Shown here one piece after another: positions 25,501 to 37,500 of a stretch of DNA of 64,000 bases; positions within the stretch are counted from its first letter, which is position 1, and each line of letters opens with the position of its first letter. Location of the stretch: the NCBI GenBank assembly GCA_023053575.1, contig JAKZAP010000018.1, forward strand, positions 14,598,202-14,662,201, read 5' to 3'. The position numbers and the translations under genes are program-made. The notes beneath the pieces are model-generated. The model saw only the letters and a program-made list of their open reading frames with translations. It did not search any database and was not told where the DNA came from. The stretch is from Branchinecta lynchi (Eukaryota > Arthropoda > Branchiopoda > Anostraca > Branchinectidae).

Positions 25501-28500
25501 CTTCCTTGAAACCAGAGGCGTCATTTGGGGAGAGGGGCAAGGGGGAGCTGCGGCTCCCAAACGAAGACACAAGCTCCCCATAAGAAACCATGAAATCTCC
25601 AGGAAATAAAGTGATTTTTGTGAAATTTTTCAATTCAATTCAAATTTATCCGCCATAATATATTGCAGAGCAGTTATAACGTTGGCACGTTGACATTACA
25701 ATACAGCGAGAAGAAGAAATATTTGAAATTCAGGGCTTGTTATAAAACTTAGTAAAATACGGCACGAATGTTTTTAAAAATCGCTCAGATGAATGGACGA
25801 GGCTCGTTAAATTTTTGCACAGAATTATATTTACAAGTACGTCTGGTCTTAACTTGTATTAATTGTATTAATGTTCTGGCATCATTATGACAAGCAGTTG
25901 CGCAAAGTTGAAGGTCTCTCACTCCTTAAGGCAGGCTAACGACCCGGACGGATCTCCTCCCCCCCCCCTCAGATTTTCGCGAATGACGCCTGCAGACTAC
26001 TGCCCTGAATTTCATTACACTCCCGTAAAGTTTACGGAGCAGAAGCTTTACTCTCTTATTCTCCGCCATTTTCGTCAATACAGCAAATTTACCGAGAAAT
26101 ACGTAACTGAGCCCAGGCAATCTGAACAACCGGTAATATATTAAATGGACCGGACAGGTATTGAAATAGTGGATGTAGTAAAACTGGTATCATTGGATGT
26201 AGTAAAACTGGTATTCGATTTAAGCGTCACAACCCGAAAGATGGAAAAGTCATTTGTTGCTTGTTTAGGAGGACTATTCCTAAGTAACGGGTTCCATTCC
26301 CACTAGCGAATTAAGGCTTTTGCAGCACTATATTCCTATTGCCACCGAAAGAAACCAAATATCTTAGTTGCATTATTGCAGATACCATGGTATCTGTTAC
26401 CACGATAACTGAATCTGCAATTAGTCGTTTTTGCAGTTAACATGGTATCTGATACATGGTGGCTCTGCAAAAACGACTATTGCCGAAATCGCACTATTCG
26501 AAGACATCCGGAAAGAAAAACTGATATCCAGTTACATCACTGTGCCAAACTCCTTTCCCACCAATTTGACAAAATTTGATGAAAGTGAGATGACTTTTCA
26601 AATACCACGATCAGTTACCACGGTCAGACCGTGGTATCTGAAACAGATACCATGATAACTAACCCGATACCACGATAACTGCAAAAACACCTTTTGACCG
26701 TGGTATCAGATACCACGGTAAGTGTGAAAACCACTTTAGACCGTGGTATGAGATACCATGGTATCTGCAAAAACGCAACTCTTGACTCTTATGGTTTTTG
26801 GTGTGTTACATTCGGATTCTGACTCAGGACAAACTTTAAGGTTATCTACCAAACTTTAACCTGGTTTCAAACCGGCTCAAACACCAGATACAGCGCGATG
26901 GCTTGAAAGCATTCGGTGCTTTGATAGCTATCCAAACCAAAGTCGCTGTAGTAACAAGACCAAAAGTGTCGATGGGATCCCAAAAATCTAATATCTGATT
27001 CAGACAATCGGGTCTTGTCTTCGCCAGATCCAGTCTTCGCCAGGCTAATCGTCAGAGAAAACCAAGTTCAGGTATATCTCTATAAGCCATATCTATTTTG
27101 ACAATACTGACCGAGACTTCCTGCCTTACTTCTGCCAAGTTTCCGGTTTCGCCCAAATTCGGAGCGAACTACTAGTCCAGCAAAAAAAGAAAGTTCAGAA
27201 ACAAATCCAACGTATCTCCTTATCCCTACAAAGAACATCTAATCAAATTTGAATAAAAATTCGACTTAAAAAAAAAACGCCGGATTCCGGACTAATTATA
27301 TGTCCGGGTAAGAAATGATTTTCATATACAGACTCAGCCTCTTTTCTTACCCCTTAATCTGTCATCTAATCAAACTTTTTCTTTTAACAAATTTTCCGGC
27401 TTTGGCCGGATTCCGGGCGAACTAGTTGTCCGGCGAGAAAATGATTTTCGTGTTCAGCATGTCTTTTTACCCCTAAATCCAACATTTAATCAATTTCAAA
27501 TGAAACTTTTACTTTTAACCAACTTTCCGGTTTTCGCCGAATTCCAGACGAACTACTTGTTCGGCGAGAAAATGATTTTCGCTATCGTGGTCAGCATGTA
27601 TACTTACCCTGAATCGACCATTTCATCACCTTCAAATAAAACTTTTACTTTTAACCAACTTTCCGGTTTTTGCCGGATTCTGGACGAACTACTTGTCCGG
27701 CGAGAAAATGGTTTTCATCTTCGTACTCAGCATGTGTAAAAATATTCTGTTCGCCCCTTAATTTGAACCCCCACCCCTAAATGTAGAGCTACAGAGCCCA
27801 TCTACGAGCTTGACCTTACCCTTGACCCAATGAATCCTCGCATCAAAATATCTCATTCCTTGGAGAGTTATCGTGCTCACAGATAGACGGACAGACGGAC
27901 ATTTTTGCGATGTCATAGGTATCCCTCCACCTACGTTTTGGGATCCCAAAAATCAGGGGCTCCACCAGAGATGTGGCTGGTTACGGTACGGCTGACGCAA
28001 ATATTTCTCCAGCCCAAGCTGACTGAACTAAAAGGATATCGTCATCTGATTTTATTCGAGCGATATTTCGGCCCTTCTTGGCAAGGGTCCTCTTTAGGAT
28101 CAAAGCTAGAAAAGTGAGCCTGTGATCGACGTAAGAACGGCTGGAAACACAGTGCAATATTACACTTTCAAAAACTTGCTCTTCGATTATTAAAGACGTA
28201 TGTACATCTATCCGTACTGTATGTACATCTATCCGTACCGCTTATGGACGCATCGTCCGAACCATGGGCGCTATAATACGAAAGCTTTGGATAATTTATA
28301 CAGCTCTTTTTGTGCTCCATCCATTTTATTTCGCTGGGGTGTCGCACATGTTCTACGGAAGAAGGAGTTGCAAAAGATGAGAAGATACTATTTCAAGTAT
28401 GCAAAGCATCTGCTTTATTTGTCAAAGTTATATCACAGCCACATACTAACGGAGCGTTTCCAAGTTAAAGATGCAAGCGTGACACTTTTGGAAACTTCGT

Positions 28501-31500
28501 CGTCTCTGCCAAAAATCATGGACAACAGGGCCCAGCCAGCACATGACACTCTACATTCTTGTCTGGCCGATGAATGAAAAATTGTATATTGCATTTGTTG
28601 TGTTTTATTTAATTATTTTATTTTATTTTACATACTCCACTTTTCAAATGTAATAAATTACTTACTTACTTACTTATTATCAGCCGATGAATGAAAAAAT
28701 GTATATTGCATTTGTTGTGTTTTATTTAATTATTTTATTTTATTTTACATACTCAACTTTTCAAATGTAATAAATTACTTACTTACTTACTTATTATCAA
28801 AGCGGCCATTCACTTTGACTTACTTTAAAACTGATGCGCTATTTTAAAAAGGGTAGGCTAAATATACAGATCTAAAAAAGTTAAGAAAATCCTGTTTTAG
28901 TGTGAGTGACGCGATTCCATCTTACAGGGGATGCATGTGAGACTGATAGGTCGGTAGTTTGAAGGGTCACTGCGCTTTCCTGCTTTGAATATTGGACTGA
29001 CAGTTGCTTTCTTCCACAGAGAGGGCAGTTGCCCCAGTTCCAGGGACTTTTTGAAGATGGCAGTCAGCGGTTCGGTTATGACACCGGCGAGTTCCTTCAG
29101 TACTCTCGGATGAAGCTTATCTGGACCTTGAGATTTGCTCGGATCGAGTTGTATTAGCTTCTGCAGTACTTCAGTAATGTTTATCTGCGGGTGATCGATT
29201 TCTTCCTCCTGTTTGTCTTTTATGTCCGAAAAAGGGTCTGAGACGTCAGGCTCCCTTGTAAATACTGATGGAAACTGATCGTTCAGCAGATTAGCTTTCA
29301 GCTTCGGGTCGTCAACAGAAATGTTTGTGACAGGATCAATCAGAGATGGGAATGCTGGGGCGCATCTACAGTTCGTGTTCACGTGATGCCAGACGTTTTT
29401 TGGGTTTTCTTTGATGTTGTCAGCGAGGTTCTTCTCTCGTACGTTGGCTTCACGCCTGGTTGATTTCCTTACCCTCTTTCTGAGTCTACGGAAGGCTGCT
29501 CCTTTCTCGGGGCTATCGCGGTCGGTCGTGTATTCGTTCCACGCTTTTTGTTTTTCTTTGATGATGTCGACTGTAGCTTTAGGAAGAGCGGCCCTTTTAT
29601 TGTCAATGTATATCGGTATGAATTTGGCCTCGGCTGAAAGTATAAGTTGCTGGAACTTGTTATACATCTCATGCGGGGAAAAGTCATTATCAAATTCTTG
29701 TGACCAGTTTATCTGACTAACTTCGCTGCGCATCGCTTCGTAATTACCCTTGTAGTAATTTCGCCTTGGCTTCGCACTAGCTGCTGAGATATCTGTGCTT
29801 ATTGCCAAGGCTATGCAGACGTGGTCTGGTTTTCCGACAGACGAGAGGATGCGAATGTCACTTAAGATTTCGGGTTCCGCCACGAGAAGTAAGAAGAGGA
29901 GATGCGGTGTATCAGTGCCTCTCATCCTTGTGGGCTCGGAGATCAGCTGTTCGGAAAACAGTCATCAATTGTTCCCAAAAAGTTCGTCTCTGGACTGTTA
30001 AGAGTTGAATATGCTTGTGTTGCGCCTGGACCAGTCGACCTTAGGAAAGTTGAAGTCTCCAATGATAAGCATATTCTCTTATTTCGGAAAAGACCTTGAC
30101 GTCATTATATGGGCTGCTGCTCGGGCTACGGTAGTAAATACCAAGGTCAAGATCGGGCGATGGGTTTGATTTTATCTGGAGCCACAGACTTTCAGCTGGA
30201 GGGCTCTGACTAGTGGGTGCCAGAGCTGCTTCCAGTTCTGTCTTGTAGTAGCATAAAATCCCGCTACCAGAGTTTTCTTCCGGATTTGCCTCGGTAAGTT
30301 TGTACCCTGGTATTTGGAATTCTGGTAGTGTGGGCTGATAGCGACAGTTTTTGCGCTTCACCTCGACAATGACCACGATGTGTGGATTTTCCACTTGAAT
30401 CAGTACTGTGGTTTCATCGAGCTTGTTCAAGAGAGAGTCTGCATTAAAATACAAACATTTGACGCCATTGTAGTTTTTTCTTTGGAAGCTGTGGCCGTTA
30501 TTTTGTCAGTGTCTTGATGGAGTTTCCTGAGTAGAGCTGTTGTCCGCTTGTGAGAGTCTCTTGATCTGATACTGTTGGGCATGGTGTGCTCTCTGCATTG
30601 GCGTTCGATCCAGGTTAAGGTAGACTTGCTTGCGTACTGTGTCGTTCTTTGACTTTCGAAGGTTTGGCGCGGCTTTTAGGATCTGCGATCCTTTCTTACG
30701 AACTTCGATCGAATTTCTTTCGAGCTTGACAAGAAGTAGCCTCGGAAAACCCGTATCACGTGCTTGGCCAAGCCTGACTGTCTCCAGTATGCCTGTTGCC
30801 TGTAGTTGGGCGCCCACATCGTTTTCTGCAGTCAGCTGACTGACGTTTTCTACATCCGTTCTGTTCTTTGACTCGGGTAGGCGGAATATGACGAGATTTG
30901 CGCCCTTATCTTCTCGAAGTTTCCTTTCTCTTTCTGCTTTGATTATTGTAGCAACGGCTGGCTCGAAGCTGTCCGGCGACTGTCGACCTTCTGTTCCCCT
31001 AAGCTGTTGTTTTGTGGATGGTTGTCTTTGATTTGTGGCAGTTGCCTGTAGTGATTCTGTCACTTTTAGCTGCAGAAGAGCAACATTTCGCTTACTACAC
31101 CCTGAACATTCGTATTTGAACAGCCGGGACGCCTCGTCGTGCAGCTTTATTGCTAAGAACAGGTACAGATGCATGGTAGTACAGCCTGCGTGTTCCCACT
31201 CGCCACAAAAGAAGCAGCAGATGGAAGTTTTGTCTTCTGCTGGTGAGTGACAGTGACTGCATTGGAATATATTCTCAGATTCTTTGTTTCGCCAAGTTGA
31301 CGGATCTGTGACAGGGGCCTACATATTATACTATGTAGGCCTATTCATTTTTATCATATCTGCATATATTGTGCGTCACTGCTTTGCATGTGATGCGTCA
31401 TGAGGATCCTCTGCTAGCCATATTGTGTTGTGCTATTATGGAAATAAAGAATATATTTAAAAATATTCCCACAAAAAATTACTTATGAAAACGGTTCTAC

Positions 31501-34500
31501 GACTGACAAGCCTAATCTTGTAGCCGATTCACTGATTAAGTTTTTTACGAATATCGGTGAAAAAATAGCATCCTAAGTAATGAACCGATAGGTTCAACAA
31601 ATAATAAGCACTTTTCTTCATATCTTCCAACGTCCCAAAGTAAATCTATTTTTCTGTCACCTATTACTCAATGATAAACTAAATGAATTGTTTCTGATTT
31701 AAAGTCAGGCAACTCATTAGGTTTGGATGGGTACAGTCGTTTAGCAAATTTTGCACCTTACCTCTAGAGCATATTATTATCATTTATTCAAACAATGTTT
31801 ACAACGGATATGTCTTTCTTTCAACGGATTCTTCATCAGCGATATTTATACAAACCTGATTACAGGTTTGTTTCCTTCCCCGAAGTTGAACCAGAGGATT
31901 GACAGCCTGACGAGGACCCTTGCCAAGAAGGACCGAAAATATCGCTGATGAAGAATCATAGCTGACGTATCCGTTGTAAACATTGTTTGAAAAAATGTTT
32001 CCAAGTCAGCTTGGGCTCAAAGAATATTTATTATTATCATTTCTTGTAAATGATATTATAAAAAAAATATTTTATAAATAAATTCTCTTTTCGAATTTTT
32101 TATTGATATTTTGATATCTGGGTCTGATTTAAAATTGAAGTTTGTTTATTACTATTAGGTTCGGGAACATCTGTAGTTTTCACATTCGGTTAGGCCTAGT
32201 ATCTTCAAGTGTTCATATCAATACGCTAGCCAGCTATGTATTGATTTAGTGCACCAATAAAACGAAACTTGAACTTCAACTTGCCAAAAAGAGTCGAAAT
32301 ATCGCGCGATATGTGCATATGTGGTCTGTTGAGTTAGAAAACTCGTGTGCAGTCAAACGGTTCGTGACAAGTTCAAGTTCAAGTTTTTTTTAATTTTACA
32401 CAAAAATACGAACAGATGACACAAGCACTGTGGAGAAAAACAATTCGAACATGCAGTGCTTGTTAAAAATTTTACTATAATTACAACAACTACGTACCCT
32501 ATAAATCTAACAAAAATAATATAACTTAATAAGACGTTTTCATTACGAAGGATTGGGGGATATTTTCACGCGAGATAGACGTTCCAAAGGGGGAAACTAC
32601 GAAACTCACCTCATCCTCTTTCGTGCAAGGTTCTTCGTGCTCAGGGGTTGTTGGCTCGCTCGGTGACAGTACTGAAGATACTTCCCTATCTTCTTTAGTT
32701 ACAATTTCATGTTGGGCTAAATACTGACCGGAGGGTTCAGGCGCACCGACAGATGGCTTCTGCTCCGTGAATTTGACAGGACTCAACTAGAATAGTAAAA
32801 CGTATTTAGGGCGAGTCTGACGGTCTGGAAAGCGCCGGCTGGTTTAACGACTTCAAAACTCGCTTCGCTTTCCTGAGCTGTTCTCGGGCTCCGCTAGTTT
32901 CCGCCAGCGACTTGGAAAGTCAATCCACTTTGGAGTGGAAAGTGATTTCGTCAAGTCAGCGAAAACTTGTAAAGGGGCAACTAAGGCGCAACGACTTTCC
33001 GTTTGTTCTTGCGCTCGACGGATTCTCACATTACTTTTCGGAAGCCAATCCAAGAGACCGCTGCGGATGCGAGAAAGAACGTATGTCTATCTATCTATCA
33101 TAGAGCAAACTGCGACGGGTTATGCAACGGTATACCGACCTATGCCGACAGATCCAATTCTAACGCTGGAACGCCCTTCCACATGAAGTACTTTCCAGTG
33201 AATTGCCGAGTCCGAAACGAATGAGACCAAATAAACAGGTTAAATCACCGAATTTACGAAAGGACTATGCGGTGAAATCGATGCGGACTTAACAAAAGTT
33301 GGATGAATTACCAGATTCGATGTAGAATGGGAACAAATAAACGCGTTAAATCACCCAATTTGGAAATGTGAGGACAAAAGTTTTCATAAAACGGTCAATC
33401 AACGCTTTCAAGAATTCCCTGGAGAGTCTGTATGCTCAGGGGCGGCTTGAGTGAGGGGGGGGGGGGTGACGCCTTACCCCTGGCTTCAAAGAGTCGTACC
33501 CTCAGACGTACGTTTTGAGCTTGCCTGTATGACACTCGTATGCTTTCAGATTGCCACAATCACATAGGAATTTACCAAACATGTATTTTTGCCCGTAAAT
33601 GACCTGTTTCTAGTCATATGGCTACGAAGAGATTTTCCAGTTGCATGTTTTCAGCTTGTCAGATTCACAGTTATGTGTTACAAATTTGTCAGAATATATT
33701 CTGAGCTTACCAGAGTGACACCAAATCGAGTGAATTTTAGCTGACCTGTCTCTTGTCGGGTTCTGCAATTTAATTATTTTATTTTTGCAATCTAATTTAT
33801 ATATATAATTCGTAAGTTTTGAGCTTCTCAGAATGACAGACGTATGTTTGATTATCGTGAATTTTGCCTGGAAACCTGCTTAAAGTGGTATGGATGCGGA
33901 GATATTTTCTGTAAGTCATATCCTATAACCCGATGAAAAATTTGTAGCCTGCATCGTTGTATGACAGTTGTACGAAAAAGTTGCATCTAGTGATATGTAA
34001 CAGTAAAGAGTACTATAATTTAATGTGACTCAGACTGGGCCAATCTTAAGTAGTAGTATCTAGTAGCATCCTGTCTTGCTAATAGTAGCATGCAGTAGAA
34101 TGCAGTAGCACGGTAGCCTTGAAGTAGAAGCATGTAGTAGCATCAGTTAGTACTCCACGCTACTTTTTCGTACAACTTCATACTACTATTCTGAGATAAA
34201 TTTTTCAACGGGAAGTCATATCCTGAGTTTAAGGCAATTCAATATTCGGCTTCTTCCGTGAGCGAATCTTTGGAAATAAACTGAACTGATAATCGTTTGT
34301 TTCGAGCCTGTTAGAATGACAGTTGTATGTTTCAATGTTGTCAGAACGCCATAAATGCAGTTACAGAATTGTGATTTTCACCATTTGGCGCACAGTCAGA
34401 ATGAAACTGGTTTTATACAAAACCTCTGTATTTTTGCAGAAAACACTGTAATAAGTTTCTCCGAATAAGGATGCAGTATCTGCTACTGGGATTAATCTTA

Positions 34501-37500
34501 CCTCTATTGGGATAAAATTAATCCGAATTAGGGATAATCTTATCTCAATAAATACAAGATTAATCCCAGTAGCAAATACTGCAAGATTTATTTTTACAGT
34601 GAATAGGCTGATTTTCGAATTTGTTGGCCTGTAGCGAAAAGTTTCAATATCATCTGGTTTTGTGCAAATCTCCTTATTGTAGCCCAAAACAGGCTGATTT
34701 TTTGTACCTGTACCCAGCTTGTACCTGTACCCATGTACCTGGCTTTGTAAGCACTGTTATGATTGGCCTGGTGTTCACAATTCAGACCAAATCTATTTTG
34801 TATCATTTTATTCCGGATGACCACTACCTTTTATGGAAAGGGTCGAGCGGAAGCGCTGCCATATACTAGCTTTCGATGAAACATTCCGCTCCGTCTGGGA
34901 GTTACTAGGGCCACAGAAAGACAATGCAGATCTGTGCCATCCATTACTTTCGTTTGGAATAAAAAAACGACTCTGATCATAAATGTTTAAAAAAACTCAG
35001 CCTTAGCCAATTCTCTACCTAGTCGAACGGCGCGTCATTTAAGTAAACAAACTTGCAATCATAGACCTGCAATCATATATAGATATATAGATAGTTTATT
35101 GCTATAAGCAGCCCGAGGGCCATGGCAAAAATTTAATATACGAAAAAAACAAACACTAACATATAACAATACTCCTTTTCTTTTAATTTGTATTACTTAT
35201 TCCAAAAAATCTACTTCTGTGTTCTATCGCTAGCCTCAAAAATCGCCCCATTTTCTTTAGACCAGCAAAACACTCATCCTTAAAAATTTGTTTTAACCAC
35301 TCTTCGTCAAATACGCGCACACCATACTCTTCTTTTCTCCAGTCACTCAGCTCAATGCAATCGCAAAGCATGTGAATCACACTCTCATCCACGCAGCCAC
35401 ACATCGGACAGAAGTAAGGACCGAACTTCTGCTAACAATTACCAATATAACGTCTTCAATACACCAATTGGTAGACAATCTGCCACAATTCAATAATTAT
35501 CTTTAACTCATCCCGTCTACGACCCTTTAAACATTATATTCTCACCCCACGTCTCGTTTACCGCAGCATAAAACCCCAAAGATTCCGACTGATCCTTCTG
35601 GGCGTGCGAAACCTGTACTTTTCTGGCTCTATCATAGATTGCAGGTTTGTTTCCTTCCCCGACGTTGACCCTGAAGATTGACAGCATGACGAGGATCCTT
35701 GCCAAGAAGGGCCGAAATATCGCTGCTAAAGAATCGCAGCTGAAATATCCGTCTTATGCGTTATTCGAATAAATATTTCTTGTCCATCACAACCTTTTTC
35801 ACACAAAAATTGCCCTGATGAAATTATTTATTTTGACTTTTTTCCGTTCAAAAAAAGTGCCCGGATGAAATTATTTATTTTGACTTTTTTCCGTTGTATT
35901 TGATCGCAGATTTTGCAGGCTAGTTTGTTTTTAGGCTTTGACAGCTATTTATATCTATGTAAGTGTGTGTGAGTATGACTGATTTGTTGCTGTTTAAAGT
36001 TTTATACACCATACTCTTCAGTTTTGAAGGAATCAAATATATAATAATCAGAGCAAAATAAAACTAGGGAATATATAGCACCAAAACTGCAGGCAGCGAC
36101 ACCAACACCACTAGCGATAGAGAACGTCCCAACTGAAGCTCAATCAGTCGTGCACCAACGCTGGCTCCATAGCTTCATATTTTGAACAGAGCTAAAATAC
36201 ATTACCTCCCCCGTTCGCTCGATGTGTGCAGACTGCATTTTATCTTCACTAGAAAAAAAAAAAAAAAAAAAGTCTGTCTCGCTTTAAATGCAGGCGGCAA
36301 TATAAGTATGGCCTGTTAGCGAAGCATGGAAATCACAGGCCTTGCGCTACTCACTAGTGTTATTTTGCTGAGATTATAATAATAACAAAATACAAATGCG
36401 TACTTACAAGGCCCTGCAACGACTGGTTTTCAATTTTCAGAGGGGCCAGCGAAACATTCTTCCTAGAGACGATTGACCCCTCTTCCTTCCAGTCATAACT
36501 CGCTCGTCGATCGTTGCTGATCATCTGAAGCTTCTGCGATAACAGTGACCCTCGTTTTTCGGCATGGGCTATTTCTTCAGCAGCTTTGTCCGGATGAGTA
36601 TGAGGGTCGACCAGAACCGCCCTGCTTGCGACGGACCGACCACTCAGTTTTATAACATGGGGGTTCGGGGCTTTATTCCATGCTTCTAGCTCCTAAAACA
36701 AGTAATTATTAAGTCCCTTCGTCTACGGTGCGAAACTTCATAGATAGGAGAAGCAGAGTGCAGGTTCTGCACTCATCAACTTGTGTATTTATTTTCCTCT
36801 GTCCTTGGACAAGTGTTGCTAATGAGACACGGAAGGACTTACAGGAACAAGTTCAATTCCCACTCAATTTATTTATAACCTGTCAAAACAAACAATGGAG
36901 TGCGCGTACCTAGTGACGGAGTACAACAAAGAAATAAAAGACGACGCAAGCAGATTTTTTTTTTTTTCACAGTAAACACAACACAGGCGAGATTACAGGA
37001 ACCACTGGTGGTGTTCAGTTAACTAGAAGATTTGAAACCTTCCATCCTTTCATTAATAATTTTTGCAGGCAGAGCGAGTAAAGATTTAAGGGCCAAAAAA
37101 GAATAGCAAATTTAAAATAGATCCGATGAACAAATTCTTAATAGAACCAGAAAAGAATTGCCAAATGGGGGACGATGCAAGAAGATGGGGCACAGTTACA
37201 CTTCTGTGAGGTATAGAGATGAAACCGATTAAAGTGTATTATATTAGAAGCAAGTGAAGCATAAGCCATCCGTGTCTTTTTAACAGAGTTTTGGATGGAT
37301 GCAATCGAACAGCTAATCAACTTCAAATAAACTTTTACTTTTTAACAAATTTTCCGGTTTTGGTCGGATTCCGGACGAACTACTTGTCCGATGACAAAAT
37401 GGTTTTCACCATCGTGCTCAGCACGTCTTCTTACTCCTCAATCCAACATCTAGTCAACTTCAAATAAAACTTTTACTTTTAACAAACTTTCCGGTTTGGG

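Larger units (their letters stand above)
33505..34640 (+). repeat. diverged tandem array, interrupted by D2 and C3
   Basis: At least five units with TTTTGAGCTTGTCAGAATGACA or variants plus GTATGTTT (33515, 33650, 33690, 33815, 34300). Two MITEs sit inside. Confidence 0.45.
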
